DNA from: Faecalibacterium gallinarum
GTDB taxonomy: Bacteria; Bacillota; Clostridia; Oscillospirales; Ruminococcaceae
Direction of reading: 5' to 3'
DNA: 37,126 bases
Assembly (NCBI RefSeq): GCF_022180365.1
Contig: NZ_BQKV01000017.1
Span: forward strand, 1 to 37,126
Part shown: one piece after another, positions 8,903 through 15,959 of the stretch
Position numbering within the stretch: position 1 is the stretch's first letter
How the letters are laid out: every line of letters starts with the position of its first letter
Program-made: the position numbers and the translations under genes
Notes under the pieces: generated by a model
Seen by the model: the letters and a program-made list of their open reading frames with translations, nothing else
Told to the model about the DNA's origin: nothing
Databases searched by the model: none

Positions 8903-8931
8903 AGTATAAGATACCAAAATTGATTTGTCAA
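8903..8931 (-). promoter_or_regulatory. Promoter of ilvA-ridA
   Basis: TTGACA (8926-8931) and TATACT (8903-8908) are 17 bases apart on the minus strand, near consensus. It diverges from the padR promoter. Confidence 0.8.
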
Positions 8932-8977
8932 ATGAAATGCATTCATCATAAACAGGAGCGAAAGCGGGAAAATCCTC

Positions 8978-9034
8978 TTTACAATTATATCGGCATCCGA
9001 TATAATGAAGACGGATATATCGGTAGGCGATATA
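8978..9034 (+). promoter_or_regulatory. padR promoter with two palindromic operators
   Basis: The promoter is TTTACA (8978-8983), 17 bases, TATAAT (9001-9006). Operator 1 (8984-9006) is a perfect inverted repeat of ATTATATCGG around CAT and covers the spacer and -10 box. Operator 2 (9016-9034) is TATATCG around GTAGG and lies just after the start point. The centres (8995 and 9025) are 30 bases apart, near three helical turns. The half-site TATATCG/CGATATA is typical of autoregulated PadR genes in Clostridia. Confidence 0.85.
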
Positions 9035-9052
9035 GTGAGAGGAGGGGACAGG

Positions 9053-9391
9053 ATGAGCGAAACTTCGGCGTTGACCGAGGCGGTCTTTTATATTCTGCTC
9101 TCGCTGAACCAGCCGCGGCACGGCTACGGCATCATGCAGGAGACAGAGCGGATGAGCGGGGGCCGGGTGCATCTGGCGGCGGGCACCCTCTACGGGGCAC
9201 TGAACACCCTGAGCGGCAAGGGCTGGATCGAAGGGGCGTCGGGCAGCGCAGACAGCCGCCAGAAAAAATATTGCATCACCCCGGCGGGGCAGGCGGTGCT
9301 GCGGCAGGAGCTGGTCCGGCTGGAGGAGCTGGTCCGCAACGGGCGGGCCGTGCTGGGAACGACAGAGGATAAGGAGGGCGAGGAAAAATGA
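9053..9391 (+). CDS. PadR family transcriptional repressor
   Basis: The 112-residue protein is a short (subfamily 2-like) PadR regulator: a winged helix with SLNQPRHGYGIMQETERMSGGRV and LAAGTLYGALNTLSGKGWIEG, then a short C-terminal dimerisation helix. The ATG at 9053 follows AGGAGGGG and is preferred; an ATG at 9005 lies inside operator 1 and cannot be used by a transcript starting downstream. PadR proteins of this size usually repress their own operon and respond to phenolics, drugs or envelope signals; the inducer here is unknown. The stop overlaps the next start by ATGA, so the two genes are translationally coupled. Confidence 0.93.
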   Translation: MSETSALTEAVFYILLSLNQPRHGYGIMQETERMSGGRVHLAAGTLYGALNTLSGKGWIEGASGSADSRQKKYCITPAGQAVLRQELVRLEELVRNGRAVLGTTEDKEGEEK

Positions 9392-9960
9392 GCGAAGCGG
9401 GAAAGAACCGAAAGACGGTCTGGAGAGTTTATTGGCTCTGGCAGTACGAAGAGGAAGAAGCCTGGCTTAACCGGATGGCGGCCGAGGGCTGGGTGCTGGA
9501 AGAAGTGCATTTCTTCCGATATGTGTTCACTCGCTGCCAGCCGGGGGAGTACACCGTCCGGCTGGAGATGATGAACGGCAGCCCGGAAAAAGAAGAAAAC
9601 CAGGAGTACATCTGGTTTGTCCGGGGCACCGGCGCAGAATATGTGGGCAAGCTGAAAAACTGGATCTACTTCCGCAAAAAGACGGTGGAAGGGCCCTTTG
9701 AGCTGTTCTCGGACCTGGACAGCCGCCTGACCCATGTGGAGCGGGTGCTCTGGCTGGCAGCGACCCTCCTGCTGGTTATCGCTTTCGGTACAATGAATAT
9801 GATGGTTCAGGTTATTTCTTTGAGAGATGGGCAGATGGACAATGGCAACGGCTTTCTCTTGATTCTCTATCTCTTTATGCTTCTGTGGATAGGACGCGGG
9901 ACATGGAAACTCTGGGCCCTACGGAAAAAGCTCAAGGAAGAACGCAGCCTGCGGGAATAA
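9388..9960 (+). CDS. DUF2812 domain membrane protein
   Basis: The 190-residue protein has an N-terminal soluble DUF2812 domain (WLWQYEEEEAWLNRMAAEGW near residues 14-33, then a beta-rich segment with EYTVRLEMMNG). Two membrane segments follow, near 119-141 (VLWLAATLLLVIAFGTMNMM) and 153-176 (GFLLILYLFMLLWIGRGTW). A basic tail ends the protein. DUF2812 genes very often follow padR genes in Firmicutes, as here with a 4-base overlap. Function is unknown; an envelope sensor or partner of the repressor is only a guess. The unit ends at a hairpin at 9979. Confidence 0.85.
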   Translation: MSEAGKNRKTVWRVYWLWQYEEEEAWLNRMAAEGWVLEEVHFFRYVFTRCQPGEYTVRLEMMNGSPEKEENQEYIWFVRGTGAEYVGKLKNWIYFRKKTVEGPFELFSDLDSRLTHVERVLWLAATLLLVIAFGTMNMMVQVISLRDGQMDNGNGFLLILYLFMLLWIGRGTWKLWALRKKLKEERSLRE

Positions 9961-9978
9961 GATTTATATTCCACTGGT

Positions 9979-10001
9979 AAAACCCGCAGAATGCGGGTTT
10001 T
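9979..10001 (+). terminator. Terminator after the padR-DUF2812 unit
   Basis: AAAACCCGCA, loop GAA, TGCGGGTTTT form a perfect 10-bp hairpin 18 bases after the DUF2812 stop. The T run is only four bases long. Confidence 0.7.
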
Positions 10002-10019
10002 GTCTGAAAAGTTTTTTGC

Positions 10020-10043
10020 GCCGCTTTTTTTCAAAAAAGCGGC
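10020..10043. repeat. Perfect 11-bp inverted repeat
   Basis: GCCGCTTTTTT and AAAAAAGCGGC are separated by TC. It lies between two terminators of convergent units. The A/T runs are inside the stem, so it is not a standard terminator; it may be a secondary stop or a remnant. Confidence 0.5.
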
Positions 10044-10059
10044 AACGTTCTCCAAAACA

Positions 10060-10099
10060 AAAGACAGCGGCCGGATGCGGAAATCCGATCGCTGTCTTT
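10060..10099 (-). terminator. Terminator of the leuACDB operon
   Basis: On the minus strand, AAAGACAGCG pairs with CGCTGTCTTT, with CGGAT/ATCCG as an inner stem and a T-rich tail (TTTTGTTTTGG). It lies about 20 bases past the leuB stop. The plus-strand tail is also T-rich, so it may act in both directions. Confidence 0.75.
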
Positions 10100-10118
10100 C
10101 TTTGTTTGGTTGTTTATA

Positions 10119-11195
10119 TTAGCCCAATGCTTCCAGGATGGCGTCGCCCATGCCGGAGCAGGAGAGGCATTTGCAGCCCTCGCTCATGTTGTCGGCGGTG
10201 CGCAGGCCCTTGTCCAGCACAGCCCCCACCGCGTTCTCGATGGCGTCGGCCTCCTCGGCCATCCCGAAGCTGTACCGCAGCATCATGGCCGCCGAGAGGA
10301 TGCAGGCCGTGGGGTTGACGATGTTCTGGCCCGCGATGTCGGGGGCGGAACCATGGATCGGCTCGTAGAGGCCCCGGGTGCCCTCGCCCAGAGAGGAGGA
10401 GGGGATCATCCCGATGGAACCGGTAATCATGGAAGCCTCGTCCGAGAGGATGTCGCCGAACATATTCTCGGTGACGATGACATCGAACTGAGCCGGGTTC
10501 TTGACGATCTGCATGGCGCAGTTATCCACGAACATTTCGCTGTACTCCACGTCGGGGTACTCGGCCTGGAGTCGGTGCATGACGCTCCGCCACAGACGGC
10601 TGGTGTCCAGGACGTTGGCTTTGTCCACGCAGCAGAGTTTCTTGCGGCGCTTCTGAGCGGTTTCAAAGCCGATCCGGCCGATCCGCTCGATCTCGTGCTC
10701 GGAATAGGGCATCAGGTCCACCGCCTGCTTTTCGCCATTGGGCAGGGTGTCGGTGCGGTGTTCACCGAAGTAGACGCCGCCGATCAGCTCCCGCACGATG
10801 ATGAAGTCGATCCCCTTTTCCACGATCTCGGGCTTCAGGGGGCTGGCCGGGGCCAGCTGGGGCCAGATCTTGGCGGGGCGGTTGTTGGAATAGAGGCCCA
10901 TCCCGGCCCGCAGCCGCAAAAGGCCCTTTTCGGGGCGCTGCTCGCCCGGCAGGCCCTCCCACTTGGGGCCGCCCACCGCGCCCAGCAGGACGCTGTCCGC
11001 TGCCAGGCATTTGTCCAGCTCCTGCTGGGGCAGGGGATCGCCGTATTTGTCGATGGCCTCGCCGCCCATGGCCGCGTCGATGTACTCGAACTTGTGGCCG
11101 TATTTCTCGGCTACCCGGTCCAGCACCCGCAGGGCCTGTTTGACGATTTCGGGGCTGGCGCAGTCGCCCCAGATGACGGCAATTTTCTTTTCCAT
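10119..11195 (-). CDS. leuB: 3-isopropylmalate dehydrogenase
   Basis: The 358-residue enzyme oxidises and decarboxylates 3-isopropylmalate with NAD. Family signatures include LLGAVGGPKWEGLPGEQRPEKGLLRLRAG, the catalytic RELIGGVYFGE near 142-152, NMFGDILSDEASMITGSIGM and the NAD site HGSAPDIAGQNIVNPTA. The unusual point is the N-terminus: where homologues carry GDGIGPE, this one has GDCASPE (residues 10-16). The rest is intact and it sits with leuA, leuC and leuD, so the assignment is secure. The ATG has GGGGG about ten bases upstream and is 20 bases after leuD. It is the last gene of the operon. Confidence 0.95.
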   Translation of the reverse strand: MEKKIAVIWGDCASPEIVKQALRVLDRVAEKYGHKFEYIDAAMGGEAIDKYGDPLPQQELDKCLAADSVLLGAVGGPKWEGLPGEQRPEKGLLRLRAGMGLYSNNRPAKIWPQLAPASPLKPEIVEKGIDFIIVRELIGGVYFGEHRTDTLPNGEKQAVDLMPYSEHEIERIGRIGFETAQKRRKKLCCVDKANVLDTSRLWRSVMHRLQAEYPDVEYSEMFVDNCAMQIVKNPAQFDVIVTENMFGDILSDEASMITGSIGMIPSSSLGEGTRGLYEPIHGSAPDIAGQNIVNPTACILSAAMMLRYSFGMAEEADAIENAVGAVLDKGLRTADNMSEGCKCLSCSGMGDAILEALG

Positions 11196-11215
11196 TCGGA
11201 TAAACCCCCTTTGGC

Positions 11216-11704
11216 TCAGCCTTTGGCTTTGATGGAGTTCATCAGGCCGCCGGCGGCGATGATCTCCTGGATGAAGGGCGGGAAGGGCTCGGCCTGGAAG
11301 GTGCGGCCCGTGGTCTCGTCGGTGATGACGCCGGTGTCAAAATCCACGCTCACCAGATCCCCGGCGGCGATGGCGTCGGCTGCCTCGGGGCACTCCATGA
11401 TGGGCAGGCCGATGTTGATGCTGTTGCGGTAGAAAATCCGGGCGAAGCTCTTGGCGATGACCACCGAGATCCCGCTGGTTTTGATGCAGAGGGGGGCGTG
11501 CTCCCGGGAGGAGCCGCAGCCGAAGTTCCAGCCGCCCACCATCACGTCGCCGGACTGAACCTTCTTGACGAAGTCGGCGTCAATGTCCTCCATGCAGTGG
11601 GAGGCCAGCTCTTTGGCGTCCTGGGTGTTCAGGTGGCGGGCGGGAATAATCACGTCGGTGTCCACGTTGTCCGGATATTTAAAAACATGACCTTTTGCGT
11701 TCAT
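11216..11704 (-). CDS. leuD: 3-isopropylmalate dehydratase small subunit
   Basis: The 162-residue protein is the swivelling small subunit that, with LeuC, isomerises 2-isopropylmalate to 3-isopropylmalate. It shows [19 protein letters not shown] at the start, [15 protein letters not shown] near 57-71, and [18 protein letters not shown]. The length matches the short prokaryotic type found in Clostridia and archaea, in contrast to the 200-residue E. coli form. It starts 34 bases after leuC with AAAGGA upstream and precedes leuB by 20 bases. Confidence 0.96.
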   Translation of the reverse strand: MNAKGHVFKYPDNVDTDVIIPARHLNTQDAKELASHCMEDIDADFVKKVQSGDVMVGGWNFGCGSSREHAPLCIKTSGISVVIAKSFARIFYRNSINIGLPIMECPEAADAIAAGDLVSVDFDTGVITDETTGRTFQAEPFPPFIQEIIAAGGLMNSIKAKG

Positions 11705-11738
11705 AGTACAGCAGTCCTTTCCTGTTGGGTGTGGCGGC

Positions 11739-12998
11739 TCAGACGGTGCGGGGGTCGGTGATGTATCCGGTCAGGGCCGAGGCGGCTGCCGTGGCCGGGC
11801 TGGCCAGGTAGACCTCGCTCTTGACGTGGCCCATCCGGCCCACGAAGTTGCGGTTGGTGGTGGAAACGCACCGCTCGCCCTCGGCCAGGATGCCCATATA
11901 ACCGCCCAGGCAGGGGCCGCAGGTGGGGGTGGAGACGATGCAGCCTGCATCAATGAAGGCCTCGGTCCAGCCCCGCAGGATGCACTCTTTGTAGACGGCC
12001 ATGGTGGCGGGGATGATGATGCCCCGGACGCCCTTGGCGATGTGCTTACCCTTGAGGATGTTGTAGGCGGCCTCCATATCTTCCAGGCGGCCGTTGGTGC
12101 AGCTGCCGATCACCACCTGGTCGATTTTGATCTTGCTGCCCTCGGCGGCGGGGTGGGTGTTCTCGGGCAGGTGGGGGTAGCTGACGGTGGGCTCCAGTTT
12201 CGACAGGTCAATCTCGATGACCTGCTCGTACTCGGCGTCCTCGTCGGCGGTGTAGTAGACCGGCTGGCGCTGGCTGCGGCCCGCCAGGTATGCCTTGGTG
12301 ACCTCGTCCACCGGGAAGATGCCGTTTTTGGCGCCGGCCTCGATGGCCATGTTGCAGACGCAGAGGCGGTCGTCCATGGTCAGGCTGGCCACGCCCGGGC
12401 CGGTGAACTCCATGGACTTATAGAGAGCACCGTCCACACCGATCTGGCCGATGATGGAGAGGATCAAATCCTTGCCCGAGACAGGAGGCTGCAAAGCCCC
12501 GGTCAGGACGAACTTGATGGCGGCGGGGACCTTGAACCAGGCCATGCCGGTGGCCATGCCTGCGGCCATGTCGGTGGAGCCGACGCCGGTGGAGAAAGCT
12601 CCCAATGCGCCGTAGGTGCAGGTGTGGCTATCGGCGCCGATGACGCAGTCGCCGGCGGTGACGATGCCCTTTTCGGGCAGCAGGGCGTGCTCAATGCCCA
12701 TCTGGCCCACGTCATAGAAGTTCAGGATATCGTACTTGTTGGCGAACTCCCGGCACTGCTTGGACTGGGTGGCGCTCTTGATGTCCTTGTTGGGGACGAA
12801 GTGGTCCAGCACAATGGCGATGTGCTCTTTGTCAAAGACCTGGTTGAAACCGGCCTTCTCGAACTCGTTGATGGCCACCGGGGTGGTGATGTCGTTGCCC
12901 AGGACAATGTCCAGCTTGGCGTTGATCAGCTGGCCCGCCTTAACCTCCGGGAGGCCGGCGTGGGCGGCGAGGATTTTCTGTGTCAGGGTCATTCCCAT
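11739..12998 (-). CDS. leuC: 3-isopropylmalate dehydratase large subunit
   Basis: The 419-residue aconitase-family protein carries the [4Fe-4S] cluster. Cluster cysteines are seen in [13 protein letters not shown] and in [30 protein letters not shown] is the family active-site stretch. Length fits the short LeuC/HacA type, matching the short LeuD. The first of two ATGs (12998 and 12992) is chosen because AAGGAG lies eight bases upstream. The gene follows leuA by 36 bases. Archaeal homologues sometimes act on homoaconitate, but the leuA and leuB neighbours make the leucine role clear. Confidence 0.96.
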   Translation of the reverse strand: MGMTLTQKILAAHAGLPEVKAGQLINAKLDIVLGNDITTPVAINEFEKAGFNQVFDKEHIAIVLDHFVPNKDIKSATQSKQCREFANKYDILNFYDVGQMGIEHALLPEKGIVTAGDCVIGADSHTCTYGALGAFSTGVGSTDMAAGMATGMAWFKVPAAIKFVLTGALQPPVSGKDLILSIIGQIGVDGALYKSMEFTGPGVASLTMDDRLCVCNMAIEAGAKNGIFPVDEVTKAYLAGRSQRQPVYYTADEDAEYEQVIEIDLSKLEPTVSYPHLPENTHPAAEGSKIKIDQVVIGSCTNGRLEDMEAAYNILKGKHIAKGVRGIIIPATMAVYKECILRGWTEAFIDAGCIVSTPTCGPCLGGYMGILAEGERCVSTTNRNFVGRMGHVKSEVYLASPATAAASALTGYITDPRTV

Positions 12999-13034
12999 GA
13001 TGCTCTCTCCTTTTATCCTAAGATCCGTTCGAGG

Positions 13035-14687
13035 TTACTTGCCGTTGATGGCCGAAAGCAGGGCTTTGGTGCCGGCCACAATGATGTCGGTGTCGGTGCC
13101 CGCGCCCCAGGTGGTGGAGCCGTCGCCCCAGACCAGGCTCACATAGGAGGCCGCGCGGGAGGTGGAGCCGCCGTCCAGGCTATGCTCCGAATAGTGGTCC
13201 AGATGGAAGTCCATGCCGGTGGCGCTCTGGATGGCGTTGGCCACGGCGTCCAGACGGCCGTTGCCGATGGCCACCACTTCTTTCCGCTGGCCGTTCCGGT
13301 CCAGGGTGACGGTGGCGGTGATGCCGTTTTTCTGGGCGTAGTGGACTTCCACAATGTCCAGAGGTTTATTCTTGTTGAGGAACTCACGCTCGAAGATCTC
13401 GCAGACCTCGGCGGCGCTCAGCTCCTTGTGGCTGTGATCGGACACGCCCTTGACCTTGTAGCCCAGGGCCTCCCGCATCTTGGGGGGCAGGTTGTAGCCG
13501 TAGTTCTGCTCCAGCACAAAGCCGATGCCGCCCTTGCCGCTCTGGCTGTTGATCCGGATGACGTCGGCGTCGTAGGTGCGGCCGATGTCGTGGGGGTCCA
13601 CCGGGATATAGGGGCAGGTCCAGCGGTGCTCGCCCTTCTCCCGGCGGTAGGCCATCCCCTTGGCGATGGCGTCCTGGTGGCTGCCCGAGAAGGCGGCGAA
13701 CACCAGCTGGCCCGCGTAGGGGGTGCGCTCGTAGATGTGCATCCGGGTCACCCGCTCGTAGGTCTCGCAGATGGCGGGCATATCGGAGAAGTCCAGCTTC
13801 GGGTCCACGCCGTGGCTGTACATGTTCATGGCCAGGGTGATGGCGTCCACGTTGCCGGTCCGCTCGCCGTTGCCGAAGAGGCAGCACTCGATCCGCTGGG
13901 CCCCAGCCAGGACTGCCAGCTCGGCGCAGGCTACGCCGGTGCCCCGGTCGTTGTGGGGGTGTGTGCAGAGGATGACGCTGTCCCGGTAATGCAGGTTCTT
14001 GCTGCAATACTCAATCTGGTTGGCGTAAACGTGGGGCATGCTCATCTCCACGGTGACCGGCAGGTTGATGATCATGGGCCGGTCGGGGGTGGGCTGCATG
14101 ATGTCCAGCACTGCGTTGCAGACCTCCACGGCGTACTCGGGCTCGGTGCCGGTGAAGCTCTCGGGGCTGTACTCAAAGAGGAAGTTGCCCTCGTACTCCT
14201 CGCTCAGCTGCTTGACCAGGGTAGCGCCGTCGGTGGCGATCTTCTTGATCTCTTCCTTCGACTTGTGGAACACCTGCTCTCGCTGGGCCACCGAGGTGGA
14301 GTTGTAGAAGTGGATCACCGCCCGGGGTGCGCCCTTGACGGCCTCGAAGGTGCGGCGGATGATGTGGTCGCGGCACTGGGTCAGAACCTGGACGGTGACG
14401 TCCTCGGGGATCATGTTCTGCTCGATCAGGGTGCGCAGGAATTCATACTCGGTGTCGCTGGCGGCGGGGAACCCCACCTCGATTTCCTTGAAGCCGATCT
14501 TCACCAGCATCTGGAAGAACTCCAGCTTCTCGTCCAGGCTCATGGGGACGATCAGGGCCTGGTTGCCGTCCCGCAGGTCCACGCTGCAAAAGGCGGGGGC
14601 CGTCTCGATGTGGTCCTTTTTCACCCAGCTGTCGTAGCCGGCGGGGGCGGGGTAGTATCCCGGTGCGTACTTGGTAGCGTCCATCAT
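13035..14687 (-). CDS. leuA: 2-isopropylmalate synthase (long LeuA2 type)
   Basis: The 550-residue enzyme condenses acetyl-CoA with 2-oxoisovalerate, the committed step to leucine. The catalytic TIM barrel begins with FCSVDLRDGNQALI (Arg39, Asp40) and includes the metal motif CTHPHNDRGTG. The sequence resembles the Corynebacterium/yeast-like group (PAGYDSWVKKDHIETAPAFC), not the short E. coli type. The C-terminal 130 residues form the LeuA dimer/allosteric domain for leucine feedback. GGAGG lies only two bases before the ATG at 14693, so translation more likely begins at 14687, eight bases away. It is first in leuACDB and is preceded by a T-box. Confidence 0.95.
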   Translation of the reverse strand: MMDATKYAPGYYPAPAGYDSWVKKDHIETAPAFCSVDLRDGNQALIVPMSLDEKLEFFQMLVKIGFKEIEVGFPAASDTEYEFLRTLIEQNMIPEDVTVQVLTQCRDHIIRRTFEAVKGAPRAVIHFYNSTSVAQREQVFHKSKEEIKKIATDGATLVKQLSEEYEGNFLFEYSPESFTGTEPEYAVEVCNAVLDIMQPTPDRPMIINLPVTVEMSMPHVYANQIEYCSKNLHYRDSVILCTHPHNDRGTGVACAELAVLAGAQRIECCLFGNGERTGNVDAITLAMNMYSHGVDPKLDFSDMPAICETYERVTRMHIYERTPYAGQLVFAAFSGSHQDAIAKGMAYRREKGEHRWTCPYIPVDPHDIGRTYDADVIRINSQSGKGGIGFVLEQNYGYNLPPKMREALGYKVKGVSDHSHKELSAAEVCEIFEREFLNKNKPLDIVEVHYAQKNGITATVTLDRNGQRKEVVAIGNGRLDAVANAIQSATGMDFHLDHYSEHSLDGGSTSRAASYVSLVWGDGSTTWGAGTDTDIIVAGTKALLSAINGK

Positions 14688-14754
14688 AGTCATTTCCTCC
14701 AAAACAGGCGGCATTTGCGGGGCCGCGAAATAAGATACAGGAAAAATGCGGATC

Positions 14755-14802
14755 AAAAAAGGCTCTCGTCTTTCAAGGCGAAAACCTTGAGAGACGAGAG
14801 CC
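14755..14802 (-). terminator. T-box-controlled terminator before leuA
   Basis: On the minus strand, GGCTCTCGTCT (14792-14802) pairs perfectly with AGACGAGAGCC (14761-14771), with an inner TCAAGG/CCTTGA stem, followed by TTTTTT. It is the default-off structure of the leu T-box. Confidence 0.9.
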
Positions 14803-15071
14803 TGTAAATTCTAATACAAGGCGGCCCGTGGTACCACTCTCTTTGCCGCAGAAACTGCGGCCACTCATCACGATCGGCTTTTGGCGGCGAATCGCTGCCC
14901 CTGTAACGGTGGGCGTCCGTCAGGGCCTACTGAAACAATGGTTCAGCCCTGCCGCTCAGGGGCCAGTAGGCAATTCCTCCCGCACCGCCTCGCACCACCC
15001 GGCGGCTCTCTGCAAACGGAACAAAATTGTTTTTTCCCCGTCAACGCATTTGATGCTGTTTTTGAAAAACT
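14755..15071 (-). promoter_or_regulatory. T-box riboswitch leader of leuACDB (probable leucine specifier CUG)
   Basis: The T-box sequence AGAGTGGTACCACG is at 14827-14840 on the minus strand. Stem I has GCAGAGAGCC near 15003-15012, the GGTGCGAGGCGG distal loop part, and the K-turn strands GTTGACGGGG and CCCCTGAGC. The codon four to two bases before the C-helix is CTG (14964-14966, Leu) followed by a purine, as expected. The leader ends in a strong terminator. Confidence 0.92.
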
Positions 15072-15077
15072 GGTGTT

Positions 15078-15106
15078 ATTTTAACACACTGAAGTGGGCA
15101 AGTCAA
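15078..15106 (-). promoter_or_regulatory. Promoter of the leuACDB operon
   Basis: TTGACT (15101-15106) and TAAAAT (15078-15083) are 17 bases apart on the minus strand. Transcription should start near 15071, upstream of T-box stem I. Confidence 0.8.
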
Positions 15107-15163
15107 GGGGCTTTTGGAGTTAAAGACAAAATGTGAAGTTTTTTCAAATAAAGCGTGTTTTTG

Positions 15164-15193
15164 TTGCAAATCCGCAGGGAGATGCACTATATT
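15164..15193 (+). promoter_or_regulatory. Candidate promoter of the ABC transporter operon
   Basis: TTGCAA (15164-15169) and TATATT (15188-15193) are 18 bases apart, about 60 bases ahead of the ATPase start codon. The region is AT-rich compared with its surroundings. Confidence 0.55.
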
Positions 15194-15254
15194 AGTATAA
15201 GAAATATAAATTTAAAGGGTGCTTCTATCTTGGCAACCGGACAAAGAGGCAATT

Positions 15255-15959
15255 ATGGAACATTTTGTGAATTTTATTGATGTGTCGAAGTATTACCAAA
15301 CCGGCAGCGTACGGATCAACGCCGCCGACCACATGAATTTTTATGTGGATAAGGGCGAGTTCTGCATCATCGTGGGTCCCTCGGGCGCGGGCAAGACCAC
15401 CCTGCTGAATATGCTGGGCGGAATGGACACCTGTGACGAGGGCCGGATCATTCTGGACGGCCAGGAGGTCAGCCGTTTCACCGAAAAAGAGCTGACCAGC
15501 TACCGCCGGTACGACGTGGGGTTTGTGTTTCAGTTTTATAACCTGGTGCAGAACCTCACCGCCCTGGAAAATGTGGAGCTGGCCAGCGAGATCTGCAAGC
15601 ACCCCCTGGACCCGGCGGAGACGTTGCGCAGTGTGGGGCTGGGGGAGCGGCTGAACAACTTCCCGGCCCAGCTGTCGGGCGGCGAACAGCAGCGGGTGTC
15701 CATCGCCCGGGCCCTGGCCAAAAACCCGAAACTTCTGCTCTGTGACGAGCCCACCGGCGCGCTGGACTACAAGACCGGCAAAGCGGTGCTGGCCCTGTTG
15801 CAGCGCACCTGCCGGGAGACGGGGCGGACGGTCATTGTCATCACCCACAACACCGCCCTGACCGCCATGGCCGACCGGATCATCCAGGTGCGCAGCGGTC
15901 AGATCCTGTCCAATGAGGTGAACGAACATCCTGTGCCCGTAGAGCAGATCGAGTGGTGA
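15255..15959 (+). CDS. ABC transporter ATP-binding protein (MacB/LolD type)
   Basis: The 234-residue ATPase has Walker A GPSGAGKT at 41-48, the Q-loop in [17 protein letters not shown], the signature LSGGEQQR near 141-148, Walker [13 protein letters not shown] near 159-170, and the H-loop in VIVITHN. It belongs to the FtsE/LolD/MacB group that works with FtsX-fold permeases, and the next gene is such a permease that overlaps its stop by seven bases. AGAGG precedes the ATG at 15255; a TTG- or ATG-like start further upstream has no site. These pairs usually move lipids, lipoproteins or peptides or drive envelope mechanics rather than classical import. The substrate is unknown. Confidence 0.92.
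   Translation: MEHFVNFIDVSKYYQTGSVRINAADHMNFYVDKGEFCIIVGPSGAGKTTLLNMLGGMDTCDEGRIILDGQEVSRFTEKELTSYRRYDVGFVFQFYNLVQNLTALENVELASEICKHPLDPAETLRSVGLGERLNNFPAQLSGGEQQRVSIARALAKNPKLLLCDEPTGALDYKTGKAVLALLQRTCRETGRTVIVITHNTALTAMADRIIQVRSGQILSNEVNEHPVPVEQIEW

Noticed and set aside
11826-14807. A 993-codon open frame on the plus strand across leuC, leuA and part of the leu T-box
   Set aside because: Low-complexity antisense shadow of real genes; it even crosses the leader and terminator.
14828-15136. Small plus-strand frames in the leu leader region
   Set aside because: They lie over the leu T-box and promoter and lack ribosome sites.
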